This document shows, piece by piece, positions 28,674-37,589 of a stretch of 64,000 bases of DNA (positions are counted from its first letter, which is position 1; each line of letters begins with the position of its first letter). The DNA lies in assembly GCF_022647505.1 (NCBI RefSeq), contig NZ_CP071409.1, forward strand, positions 2,232,001-2,296,000, read 5' to 3'. The notes beneath the pieces were generated by a model, which did not search any database, had not been told where the DNA came from, and worked only from the letters and a program-made list of their open reading frames with translations. A program made the translations under genes and the position numbers. Origin of the DNA: [Pantoea] beijingensis (lineage in GTDB: Bacteria; Pseudomonadota; Gammaproteobacteria; Enterobacterales; Enterobacteriaceae).

Positions 28674-31355
28674 TTAGCGGCAGTTTTCCGTTAGTTGCAC
28701 AACGCTCACTTTGGCATGCGTTGGTAACTGATAAGTGACCGAGCACTGCTCTGCCGAGGTTCGGCCCCACTTTGCCTTCAGTTCACCAGCAGGAGGGAGG
28801 CCAGATAGATACACCTGCCCGTCATCCCCGGTAATACCGCTGGCGGTCCCGCCGGTAACCACGGTACCGAATGGCAAATATTTTCCGTTATGCAGCAGTG
28901 TCATAAGTACCCGCACACCCTGCTTTGTCATAAATTCCGTCCGGACAACCGCGCCCCGGGACGGTATAACCGTTTGTGATGCACCGTCAGAATCAAGATC
29001 GTCCGGCATACTGGTCACATCCAACGACAGACTGTTTTCCCGGTACGGCATGACCCAGGGAACCAGGGCGTATCCTCGTTTATCCAGCTTTACTCCAGAT
29101 GTGTTGCTCACTTTCGTCCCTTTGCCGCCTTTAGCGGCAACCAACGCGGCACCGTCGTAAAACGATTGTCCCAGCGTCAACCCACCACCGTGCAGTATTG
29201 CTCCGCCATTAAAGCCGACGTCCATACTGTGGTAATGATCGCTATAGCTATATCCCATGTTGGCCGTCCCCTTTCCTCCGCGATATGTCAGGCTAACGTT
29301 TCCGCTCTCGCGGCCAGCGCGGCTATGTCCCTGTGACAAACTCCAGCCCAGTCGTTGTTCCTCAAGAGCCGTCCCGTTCAATCCAGTCTGTTGGCTAACA
29401 CTCCCACTGTTATCCTCATTCAGGCTGAAACTGGCATTTAACATGCCGCCCGTTGCTCTGCGTTGGCCAGAAAAGAGCCCCTCCAGCGGAACAGAAAGAA
29501 AAAGCGAAGCCGATTTATCCGCATGGGGATGTTGATCCGACTGCTGGTAGCGTCCCCCCAGGTTGTAACTGATGCGGCCAACGTAACCACTGATTCCCGC
29601 CTGCCATGAGGCCGATGCGTTGCGCCCACTCCAGTAGTTCTCCCGCACACCGGTAAGATACAAGGACCCGAGCCTGCTTATTTTTTGCGTCACCGTCGCT
29701 TCCAGACGTCCTTTCCTGGCGCTGTACAAATTGTAATAGTCGTTATATGAAGAGCTAACGGGACGTGATCCGCCATCCTGACGATCATCGGCGTAGAGCC
29801 AGCCACGCATCCCTTTCAACGCCGTTTCATCCAGCGTGTGAAACCCTTGAGTGGAGTAGCGATAACCAACCAGGTTAAACGTGGTATCGGTCGCCTTCAG
29901 ACGCCAGGAGTATAAAAAACGGGCCGACTGCCCCCGATGATGGCTACCGTCTGCCAGCATACTGTCGGCATGAGTCACATCAGCGGAAACCGCACCAACC
30001 TGAGCCAAATTGATCCCGACTCCCGCCGCCGCCGCCTGATAACGTGCCGATAGCTGCATACCGCCATAGGCCGTCACGCCTCCCGTTAGCCCCCACTTCA
30101 GTTCTCCCTGAACGAACAGCGGCGTCTGATAGTGCTCGCTGCTGCTACGTAGTTGTCCCACGGTCAGGCCATATTTCTTATATCCTTCACGAACCAGTAC
30201 CGGTAAGGTGGAATAAGGGACGGTAAACACTTTACGGCTCCCGTCTGCTTCCTTTACCGTGACCTCAAGGTCGCCGGAGGTGCCGATTGCCCAGAGATCG
30301 CGGATGACAAAGGGCCCCGCCGGCACCGGTGTCTGATACACCACATATCCCCCTTGTCGAACGGTCACCTCCGCGCTGGAGTTGGCCATTCCCCGGATCA
30401 CCGGGGCGAATCCGTGCAGACTGTCCGGAAACATCTCTTCATCCGTCGCAAGGCGTGCTCCACGAAACCCCAGCGAATCAAATACATCGTTTTCAGTTCG
30501 GCTATCACCGAGCGTCAGATTACTGCGGAAAGGGGGAATGGCCCGTTCCAGATAAGTATTGCTGTGCTGCCACTCGCTGACGTGATAACGCCGGCTATTC
30601 TGGTAACTCAGGGTCCGACCATCCCGTAAGCGCCAGGCTTCAATATTCAGCCCACTATCAAGATGCAGAATGTAGTCGCTGCTTCTGCCATAGCGCCCGG
30701 TACGTTCTCCCCCGCTCACGCTGTAATTCAACAGGGCTGCATTAATACCGTTATCCCAGCGGTCCGGAGAAATGTCCCCCCGAGCCCGCGCCGATAAATC
30801 CGCCTGAGGTATGCTGATATTCAAACGCATTTGTCCAAAATCAAACTCGGTAAAGGCATCGGGGATCTCATTACCCGGGACGAGGCATGCCCCTTGCGAC
30901 ACCGCTGCCAGTACCGGAAATTTTTCCAGCCTGAGGCCAAAATCCTGCATGTCCTGGCGGGTGAGACAGGGAACCAGCCCGGTGTTATCACGTATGGCCC
31001 CGGCATGCGGCGCGACAAACGGAGTTTTCCTCCCTGTTGGAAGCGGCGCCTCGTCCGTTGTAACAGCGTTTTTTGCAGGCATAAACGCGATATCTCTGTT
31101 ACCGATAACCTCCCCGTTCAGGTAGATCGCCACAGCATATGTGCCGGGTAGTTGCCCTTCGGAGACATTAAAGGCTGAAAGATCGGCCAGATTTTCGTTA
31201 GCAATTACCCCTTCCGGTACCCAGAGTTCGCTTCTGGCGACGCCAGAAAGGAAACACAGCGTTACCACACCGAGCACTATCTTTACTTTTCGTATGGTTG
31301 AAGGAGTCCGGTGTCGTGATGAAAATGCAGCACGTTGCGAAACTATCCTGCTCAT
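28674..31355 (-). CDS. Outer membrane fimbrial usher
   Basis: 893 residues, the outer-membrane pore that receives chaperone-subunit complexes and assembles the fimbria. A signal sequence is followed by the N-terminal domain (FNVSEGQLPGTYAVAIYLNG), the 24-strand barrel with plug (GYVVYQTPVPAGPFVIRDLW), and the C-terminal domains (GSRPVSS, GDDGQVYLSGLPPAGELKAKWG; Cys pair near the end). The length is normal and the frame unbroken. It starts immediately after the chaperone stop, one base apart. Confidence 0.95.
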   Translation of the reverse strand: MSRIVSQRAAFSSRHRTPSTIRKVKIVLGVVTLCFLSGVARSELWVPEGVIANENLADLSAFNVSEGQLPGTYAVAIYLNGEVIGNRDIAFMPAKNAVTTDEAPLPTGRKTPFVAPHAGAIRDNTGLVPCLTRQDMQDFGLRLEKFPVLAAVSQGACLVPGNEIPDAFTEFDFGQMRLNISIPQADLSARARGDISPDRWDNGINAALLNYSVSGGERTGRYGRSSDYILHLDSGLNIEAWRLRDGRTLSYQNSRRYHVSEWQHSNTYLERAIPPFRSNLTLGDSRTENDVFDSLGFRGARLATDEEMFPDSLHGFAPVIRGMANSSAEVTVRQGGYVVYQTPVPAGPFVIRDLWAIGTSGDLEVTVKEADGSRKVFTVPYSTLPVLVREGYKKYGLTVGQLRSSSEHYQTPLFVQGELKWGLTGGVTAYGGMQLSARYQAAAAGVGINLAQVGAVSADVTHADSMLADGSHHRGQSARFLYSWRLKATDTTFNLVGYRYSTQGFHTLDETALKGMRGWLYADDRQDGGSRPVSSSYNDYYNLYSARKGRLEATVTQKISRLGSLYLTGVRENYWSGRNASASWQAGISGYVGRISYNLGGRYQQSDQHPHADKSASLFLSVPLEGLFSGQRRATGGMLNASFSLNEDNSGSVSQQTGLNGTALEEQRLGWSLSQGHSRAGRESGNVSLTYRGGKGTANMGYSYSDHYHSMDVGFNGGAILHGGGLTLGQSFYDGAALVAAKGGKGTKVSNTSGVKLDKRGYALVPWVMPYRENSLSLDVTSMPDDLDSDGASQTVIPSRGAVVRTEFMTKQGVRVLMTLLHNGKYLPFGTVVTGGTASGITGDDGQVYLSGLPPAGELKAKWGRTSAEQCSVTYQLPTHAKVSVVQLTENCR

Positions 31356-32111
31356 TTATGGTCCCTGTTTCACCGTCGCAGTAATATCTTCAGACTGCCC
31401 ACCAAAATCATTAATCACGCTATATGTCACGCCTGCCGCGGCTTCTGGTGCAATAGCCATTCGGCTAAAGGGGGCGATCATCAAGTTCGTTACGGGTTTT
31501 CCGCCTGCCCGGATGTTGGTGAGCGTCAGGTAATATGGCGTCGGGTTTTCCGCGATCAGGTGATTTTTTTCGGCATAAAACTGTAATTTTTTTGCAGCCT
31601 CTCCGAAGGAGAGCGATAAGCCTTTTGGGCGCACAAACAGTTTTATCTTCGTATTGACCGTCACCAGAAGCGCGTTTTTGCCCTCCATCTCTTTTCTGTC
31701 AATAGCTGGAATACTTTTCACATTCAGGTAATAAAGTTGCTCACGATCGGGCCGCCCAACGGGACGCGTAGCGATAATTTTTAGCTGATTCTGGCTACCT
31801 GGCGCGCTGTTATATAACGGCGGCGTAACGATAATATCGGTCGTTTTATTCCCTGATTCATTTTCCACCCAAGACTGAATCAAATAACGCTTCGCTGTTG
31901 ATGAATTTAAAACAGAAAGACTCTCACCCTTAGACTCAGCTGGATAAATAACCCGAGTACTGCCGAGAGAAATACCCCCCTCACCGGCCCATGACGATAG
32001 TGAAAATAACAGGAATACAATAAAAATCCCGATTATAGATTTGTTAACCTGGCTCAGAATACAATAAAGACCATATAGTTTAATTTTGAATACATTCATT
32101 TCTTTACCCAT
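31356..32111 (-). CDS. Periplasmic fimbrial chaperone
   Basis: 251 residues (about 220 after signal removal). The PapD-like two-domain fold is recognisable from GISLGSTRVIYPAESKGESLSVLN, the G1 strand LYYLNVKSIPAI with alternating hydrophobics, and the second-domain pattern KLQFYAEKNHLIAENPTPYYLTLTNI. It is the first gene of the operon chaperone-usher-pilin-tip; the promoter must lie in the AT-rich region upstream. The likely start is ATG at 32111 or 32099 (MNVFKIKL). Confidence 0.93.
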   Translation of the reverse strand: MGKEMNVFKIKLYGLYCILSQVNKSIIGIFIVFLLFSLSSWAGEGGISLGSTRVIYPAESKGESLSVLNSSTAKRYLIQSWVENESGNKTTDIIVTPPLYNSAPGSQNQLKIIATRPVGRPDREQLYYLNVKSIPAIDRKEMEGKNALLVTVNTKIKLFVRPKGLSLSFGEAAKKLQFYAEKNHLIAENPTPYYLTLTNIRAGGKPVTNLMIAPFSRMAIAPEAAAGVTYSVINDFGGQSEDITATVKQGP

Positions 32112-33326
32112 AAAATGGAGTGAAGGTATGGTGTTTAATAATCAATGCCGCTGAAAATAACACCCCTGTACATTAAATTTTAATTGAAAAAGCACTGATA
32201 CTCATTCAATGCTCTCGCCACCCACGTTCATTTATGGGCGTTGACCTGCGAGCAGTGGAGAGAAAACACGACCCGGGCAAACCGTAAATCACGTCATCTG
32301 ATGGTCAGACGCGCAATTCCACCGTTGAAATTAAGGCCATCTTCCGGCTAATAAAAGTAACGTTAAATATGTCACCACGACAATTCGAACCTCAGTTTTA
32401 TCTGGTCCTGTTTTTCATGAAACAAGGCAATAAATAATATGGATGGATTTTTATATTCCTGCCACCGCGTCACATCCAGAATTGTTGGTCACTTCATCCC
32501 GCACAATGCACAAAAGGATATTATTAAATTACACCTGACGAAGATTATATAACTTTACCCGGCATCAATTTTCTTGAGACGCGAAATTTCACCTCACCAC
32601 GCAATCAGATTAATTTTAAATCGTGATGATTTCGTAAAATATTATATATGCCCTGCTGTCGATGGGGTGCATTATCCATGCAAAGATCCTGGCGTCAATT
32701 ACGTTTATTTTAACATTTATGAAACATTTGACATGAAATCCCCTCATCATTTAGAAGATTAAAAATGCAAACCGTAATTTTCTTTTCACCATTTCCCTTT
32801 GAAATAAAAAAAGTTATCGCCATTCATACTGCATTGCTTTTTTGTTAAAAAAAATTTAAATAAGTGTTAAAAATGAAATTTCACAACAAAAAATAAAGAA
32901 AGTTTCGTTGAGATATCATTTATATTAGCAATCGATAATTAAACAATAAACACCACAATCATTAACAATAAATCAACAAAACCAGATTAAAAAACAGCCA
33001 AAATTGATCTAAATCATATAAATCTTAGTCTTTATTAAGACACTTCTTAAGATTTGAGACACGTCTTAGGACTCAAAATAAATGTTAATTCGCGTGAATT
33101 ATAAAAGGAAAGTGGAAAAGATCGCCTTAAAGGCTGCCTGTTTGTCGATAACATCGGGCACGTCATGCTGGCTAACGCATTCAAACCTGTGCGATGGCTT
33201 TGCCCTGCCCTCAACGTCAATTGCCTGAAGAGCCGACAACCACTCTGCTGCCGTTCAGATTTTTAGGGAGCCCCCTTGCAGCCTGGCAAACAACCGTTAT
33301 AGTCAGCAGGTAAAAAGGAGCTATTT
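32112..33326. other. 1.2 kb AT-rich region without a supported gene
   Basis: Very AT-rich non-coding DNA upstream of the fimbrial operon. The only frame over 50 codons (32574-32762, plus) has no ribosome site or homology. It carries a tandem repeat at 33039-33076 and A/T tracts typical of H-NS-bound, silenced DNA. Confidence 0.5.
33039..33076. repeat. Tandem 19-base repeat, possible operator
   Basis: GACACTTCTTAAGATTTGA is followed directly by GACACGTCTTAGGACTCAA, 14 of 19 identical. The period of about two helical turns and the TCTTA(A/G)GA core suggest two adjacent protein sites. No regulator is identified. Confidence 0.45.
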
Positions 33327-33554
33327 ATGAAAGCAATCTCATTATTCATCGCAGCGATCACTCTGACTGCCTGCGCATCAGAAGCGCCCCAAAAAAACCC
33401 TATCGGTATGGCAAACCCCGCCTCGGTCTACTGTGAGCAACAGGGCGGTAAGCTTGATATGGCAGATACGGAGACAGGAACAGCGGGTTATTGCACCCTT
33501 CCTTCCGGTGAAAAAGTGGAAGAGTGGGCGCTATACCACCGCGACCACCGCTAA
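33327..33554 (+). CDS. Small DUF333 lipoprotein
   Basis: 75 residues. A short signal ends in the lipobox LTAC (Cys about 16). The rest is a single DUF333 module: NPASVYCEQQGGKLDMADTETGTAGYCTLPSGEKVEEWALYHR. E. coli YoaF is a related small lipoprotein. Function unknown. The ribosome site AAGGAG lies seven bases before the ATG. It is a stand-alone gene. Confidence 0.9.
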   Translation: MKAISLFIAAITLTACASEAPQKNPIGMANPASVYCEQQGGKLDMADTETGTAGYCTLPSGEKVEEWALYHRDHR

Positions 33555-33760
33555 AAAAGTGCGTAGTTAGCGCGTGCTAATAATGACAGATACCGATGGT
33601 GGATTACCCGGCTGCAATATGAGCGATTGCGCACGCATACTAAGCCCGGCCGTTCAACGTGCCGGGAGTATCCTCTCCCCCTATCAGACTGACTTTTCGA
33701 CAAATAAGTAGTAACGCCTTCTCCTTGTCAGAAATATTGATCGACATCAACGAGCTGGTG

Positions 33761-33790
33761 AATCGTTATGTACAAAATTATATAACGATT
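33761..33790 (+). promoter_or_regulatory. ModE-type molybdate operator
   Basis: Thirty-base inverted repeat: half-site AATCGTTATGTA, six bases, half-site TATATAACGATT. The halves match in 11 of 12 positions. This fits the E. coli ModE consensus (ATCGTTATATA, 6-7 bases, its complement). It ends 42 bases before the start of the binding-protein gene, where a repressor would block transcription. Confidence 0.82.
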
Positions 33791-33832
33791 AATTAATCAC
33801 CACCTCGTTTCATACGCTGACCGGGAAATCGC

Positions 33833-34861
33833 ATGTTATTAACACGGAGAGTTTTTATACAGGCACTTGTCGCCGGCTTAGCCGCCGCGAGGCTGCCTGC
33901 CATGGCGGATGAGAATCCCACAATAATGACAATCGGTACCCTTCCTGCAGCCTCAGATATTACCCGCGTACTAAGTGCTGGCCCGCCTGCCGATATACTG
34001 ATGCTCGCGGTGGCACCGGAAAAGCTTATCGGCTTTTCATCTTTTGATTTTTCCGGCAACGGCTGTGCGTGGTTGGGTCAGCCATACTGTCAATTGCCAA
34101 AACTGGGCCGTCTGGCCGGTCGAGCCAGCACGCTCCCGCTGGAAAAATTACTCCTCCTTGATCCCGAGCTAATCATTGATTGCGGCAATGTTGATGACAC
34201 CTGGATATCTCAGGCGCGTCGCGTTTATCAGCAAACCGGGATCCCGTGGTTGCTCATCAAAGGCGAGTTAAAAAACACCGATCGCCAACTACAGGCTGCG
34301 GGGAACAGACTCGGTATGCCTGCAAGAGCGGCATTACAGGCGCAGCTGGCGCAGCGATTTCTGACAGAAGCACAGGCTTTTGCCCGGCGGCTCTCTTCAC
34401 CGATCCGTTTCTACGCCGCCAGAGGAGCTCGGGGGCTGGAAACCGGGCTCAGGGGCTCGCTGCATACGGAAGCAGCAGAGCAACTCGGGCTGGAAAATGT
34501 GGCTGTCGTCGACGGGCGCAGCGGTATTGTTCAGGTATCAATGGAACATCTGCTGCTATGGCAGCCCGATATTATCCTGGTTCAGGATCGCGTGACGTTA
34601 CATGCAATGATGACCGACCCACTCTGGCAACGCATTCGGGCGATTGCCCGGCAGCAAATTCTGCTGTTTAGCGGGCTCCCTTTTGGCTGGATGGATGCAC
34701 CACCGGGCATCAATCGCTTACTTGGGATGCGCAAATTACAGGCCCATTTCGATCCCGCAGTGGCAGCCACCCTGAAGCAGGATATCGCCTTGTTTTTTAA
34801 GACCTTCTGGCATACGGCGCTGACGGCATCCCAGTGCAATACTGCAGGAGATCTTGCATGA
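33833..34861 (+). CDS. FecB-type periplasmic metal/chelate binding protein (MolA-like)
   Basis: 342 residues. The N-terminus has a twin-arginine signal (LTRRVFIQALVAGLAAARLPAMA), so Tat export is likely. The mature part is a class III periplasmic binding protein: TIGTLPAASDITRVL, APEKLIGFSS, LLLLDPELIIDCG, and a long linking helix in the middle. Family members bind siderophores, cobalamin, haem or, for MolA of Haemophilus, molybdate and tungstate. The ModE box upstream favours the last. The stop overlaps the permease start by four bases. The substrate is inferred. Confidence 0.87.
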   Translation: MLLTRRVFIQALVAGLAAARLPAMADENPTIMTIGTLPAASDITRVLSAGPPADILMLAVAPEKLIGFSSFDFSGNGCAWLGQPYCQLPKLGRLAGRASTLPLEKLLLLDPELIIDCGNVDDTWISQARRVYQQTGIPWLLIKGELKNTDRQLQAAGNRLGMPARAALQAQLAQRFLTEAQAFARRLSSPIRFYAARGARGLETGLRGSLHTEAAEQLGLENVAVVDGRSGIVQVSMEHLLLWQPDIILVQDRVTLHAMMTDPLWQRIRAIARQQILLFSGLPFGWMDAPPGINRLLGMRKLQAHFDPAVAATLKQDIALFFKTFWHTALTASQCNTAGDLA

Positions 34862-35850
34862 AATCTCCCGTGTTATTCGGGCTGTTGTTGCTTACCACAC
34901 TCATCTGTATCGGACTGGCCATGCTCGCCGGCCCCTATCCTTTTCCCTTCGCTCAGCTGTTTGCTGCATGGGCCCATCATGACAACGCTGCGGTACCTCC
35001 TCAGGCCGCGCTACTCTTTTGGCATATCCGGCTCCCGCGGATCCTTGCCGCCCTGTTGATTGGCGGCGCGCTATCTCTGGCCGGAGCAACTTTTCAGGGT
35101 ATGTTTCGCAATCCTCTGGTGTCGCCTGATATTTTAGGGGTATCTGCCGGTGCTGGCCTCGGCGCCTGTTTTGCTATCTGGTTAGGCCTGCCGATAGTGA
35201 TGATTCAGGCCAGTGCCTTTTGCGGTGGCGTCCTTGTGGTAACAAGCGTGTGGTTCATGACACGTAAAGCCCGCCGCCACGATCCGCTCCTGACTCTGAT
35301 TCTGGTAGGTATCGCGCTGGGAACACTTTGCGGTGCAGGTATTTCATTAATCAAAGTGCTCGCCGATCCCTACACTCAGCTTCCAACCGTCACGTTTTGG
35401 TTACTGGGTGGGCTCTCCAGTCTGACGCTTGCCGACCTCGTGACTATCACCCCGCTTATTATTGTCGGGGCTGCCCCCATCCTGCTGCTGCGCTGGCGCG
35501 TTAACGTACTGAGTCTCTCTGATGATGAAGCGCTATCCATGGGCATCAATGTTACCCGTTTACGGTTGATTTTAATTCTCAGCGCAACGTTAGTGACCGC
35601 CAGTGCCGTTTCGGTTGCCGGAATGATCGGCTGGATTGGCCTCGCTGTCCCCCATATTGGTCGGCTACTTGTCGGCTGCAACCACCAGCGTTTGCTGCCT
35701 GTCGCCGCCGCACTAGGCGCAATCTTACTGCTTCTTACGGATACGCTGGCACGTTCCATCGCCAGTACGGAAATTCCGTTGGGTATTCTGACCGCCTTTA
35801 TCGGTGCGCCCATTTTTCTGGTGTTGCTGCTCCGGGGCCGCAGAGTATGA
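34858..35850 (+). CDS. FecCD-type ABC permease (MolB-like)
   Basis: 330 residues from the ATG at 34858, preceded by CAGGAGATCTTGC; an upstream in-frame ATG at 34834 lacks this. About ten transmembrane segments. Typical FecCD motifs: HIRLPRILAALLIGGALSLAGATFQGMFRNPLVSPDILGVS near residues 51-95 and the ATPase-contact GMIGWIGLAVPHIGR. The family makes homodimeric BtuC-like importers. It overlaps its neighbours on both sides by four bases (ATGA), so the operon is tightly coupled. Confidence 0.94.
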   Translation: MKSPVLFGLLLLTTLICIGLAMLAGPYPFPFAQLFAAWAHHDNAAVPPQAALLFWHIRLPRILAALLIGGALSLAGATFQGMFRNPLVSPDILGVSAGAGLGACFAIWLGLPIVMIQASAFCGGVLVVTSVWFMTRKARRHDPLLTLILVGIALGTLCGAGISLIKVLADPYTQLPTVTFWLLGGLSSLTLADLVTITPLIIVGAAPILLLRWRVNVLSLSDDEALSMGINVTRLRLILILSATLVTASAVSVAGMIGWIGLAVPHIGRLLVGCNHQRLLPVAAALGAILLLLTDTLARSIASTEIPLGILTAFIGAPIFLVLLLRGRRV

Positions 35851-36608
35851 ACTTACAATTCACACATGTTTCGCTGGGCTACCCCGGACATTCCGTGCTG
35901 CATGACGCCTCATTTACTCTCGACTCCGGGACATTGACCTGCCTGGTGGGCGCGAATGGGTGCGGCAAAACAACCCTGATGCGGAGCATTCTTGGCGTAC
36001 TCCCCGTGGAGAATGGCGAAATCCTGTTGAATGGCATTCCCATTGATCGGTTGTCGCCCGCCACGCGCGCAAAAAATATCGCCTGGGTGCCTCAGGCGCA
36101 CGACGGGGCTTTTGCTTTTCGAGTGAGTGAGATGGTAATGATGGGCCTCACGCCATATTTGTCCGCGTTTACAACACCAGGGCACCGCGAGCAGGCACTG
36201 GCGTATCAGAAACTTGACGACATGGGCATTCGGCATCTGGCAGAAAGACGCTGGACCGCGTTAAGTGGAGGGGAAAAGCAACTGGTATTAATTGCTCGCG
36301 CGCTGGTACAACAACCGCAACTGCTGCTGATGGACGAACCCGCGTCCAGTCTGGATTTCGGTCATCAAATCAGGTTACTGGATACGGTAAGAACTCTCCG
36401 CTCACAAGGCATAACGATACTCATGTCGACGCATCATCCTCTGCATGCCCGCGCTGTCGCCGACAGCATTCTTTGCATCCAGCCCAACGGGGCAATAAAC
36501 CAGGGTAGCGCTGTCGCACTGCTCGCTAACGACGCACTGGCGGTGCTTTATGGCGTATCACCCGGACAAATCGGCCGGCACCTCGGCCAAAATCATTCAG
36601 GAGAATAG
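35847..36608 (+). CDS. ABC transporter ATPase (FecE/MolC-like)
   Basis: 253 residues, complete ATPase of a type II importer. Walker A is GANGCGKT (35-42), the Q-loop VPQAHDG (Q83), the signature LSGGEKQL (139-146), Walker B LLLMDEPASSLD (159-170) and the H-loop STHHPLHA (about 194-201). The start overlaps the permease stop; a methyltransferase follows after two bases. It powers uptake through the FecCD permease. Confidence 0.95.
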   Translation: MNLQFTHVSLGYPGHSVLHDASFTLDSGTLTCLVGANGCGKTTLMRSILGVLPVENGEILLNGIPIDRLSPATRAKNIAWVPQAHDGAFAFRVSEMVMMGLTPYLSAFTTPGHREQALAYQKLDDMGIRHLAERRWTALSGGEKQLVLIARALVQQPQLLLMDEPASSLDFGHQIRLLDTVRTLRSQGITILMSTHHPLHARAVADSILCIQPNGAINQGSAVALLANDALAVLYGVSPGQIGRHLGQNHSGE

Positions 36609-36610
36609 TC

Positions 36611-37429
36611 ATGCTAATTGATGATATTGATTTCGCGGCACTGTATCGCCAGCAGCTTCGTCTGGCGAGGCGTACCGAGAAAACCCCGGCGCATTGGGAC
36701 AAACGAGCTAAAGCAATGGCTGAACGAGCGTCCCTCCCCCAAGACGGCTATCTGCAACAGCTGTTGGGTAAAATCGATTTACACGGTGCCCGGACCTTCT
36801 TCGATATGGGCTGCGGGCCCGGCAACCTTGTGCTGGCTGTGTCACCCCGGTTAGAACAGGTTTACGGTATTGACTACAGCCCGGGCATGCTGGCCGTCGC
36901 CACTCGGCAGGCCCAACGGCTAGGCGTCGCTAATGCGCACTGGATAGAACGCAGTTGGGACGAAACATGGGACGATTTGCCGGTATGTGATATTGCCGTC
37001 GCCTCCCGGTCCACGCTGCCAGCAGACCTGAAAGCAGCCATGCGGCGTTTAAACCGACAGGCGCGACTGCGGGTGTACACCACACATATCGTCGATCCTC
37101 TGTTTATGCCAGCGGCTATCCAGCGTGCTCTTGGCCGCGATGTTGTCGAGCTCCCTACCTATATCTACGCCATCAATATTCTCTATCAAATGGGGATAAA
37201 GGCACGACTGGATTTTATTCGCGGCAGTAATTATCAGGGTGATAACAGCACATTTGAACGTTTTTGCAATAACGTCACCTGGAGCAGCGGATCATTAAAC
37301 GACGTAGAGAAAAAACGCTTATTGGTCTGGTATCAGCAGAAGATTAGCAATGGTGAACCTATCGTGACGCCGACACGCGACTGGGCGCTAATCTCATGGA
37401 CAAGCGTTCCTGATGCGACGTTATCATGA
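36611..37429 (+). CDS. Class I SAM-dependent methyltransferase
   Basis: 272 residues. The SAM-binding glycine loop is FFDMGCGPGNLVLAV (about 63-77), with the acidic ribose ligand in YGIDYSPGM (D88). DIAVASRSTL replaces the usual NPPY, so the target is not a glutamine or adenine by this sign. It is the fourth gene of the importer operon (two-base gap), which implies a role in handling the imported compound, or in making or releasing a chelator. I know of no biochemical assignment. The AGGAGAATAGTC upstream is a good ribosome site. Confidence 0.88.
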   Translation: MLIDDIDFAALYRQQLRLARRTEKTPAHWDKRAKAMAERASLPQDGYLQQLLGKIDLHGARTFFDMGCGPGNLVLAVSPRLEQVYGIDYSPGMLAVATRQAQRLGVANAHWIERSWDETWDDLPVCDIAVASRSTLPADLKAAMRRLNRQARLRVYTTHIVDPLFMPAAIQRALGRDVVELPTYIYAINILYQMGIKARLDFIRGSNYQGDNSTFERFCNNVTWSSGSLNDVEKKRLLVWYQQKISNGEPIVTPTRDWALISWTSVPDATLS

Positions 37430-37589
37430 CGCGATTGATACGACCGATCGCTCAATGATGCGCCAGAGATATTCAGCGCGACAGCCAGCTACGCAATAAA
37501 CATTCAGTGAAAAGTAAATCCGCCATATCACACCAGACGAGGTTAATAACAACCTTAATATATTATTCTCATTATATATGGATATAAAA

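Noticed and set aside
32574..32762. 62-codon plus-strand frame in the AT-rich spacer
   Set aside because: No ribosome site, no homology, and composition like the surrounding non-coding DNA.
37405..37440. Second ModE site near the methyltransferase stop (CGTTAT ... GATACG)
   Set aside because: Only one half-site is present, and the spacing does not fit.
37553..37580. Possible Fur box before the TonB receptor (TATATTATTCTCATTATAT)
   Set aside because: Only about 11 of 19 positions fit the Fur consensus, mostly A/T. One half-site is good, the other is not.
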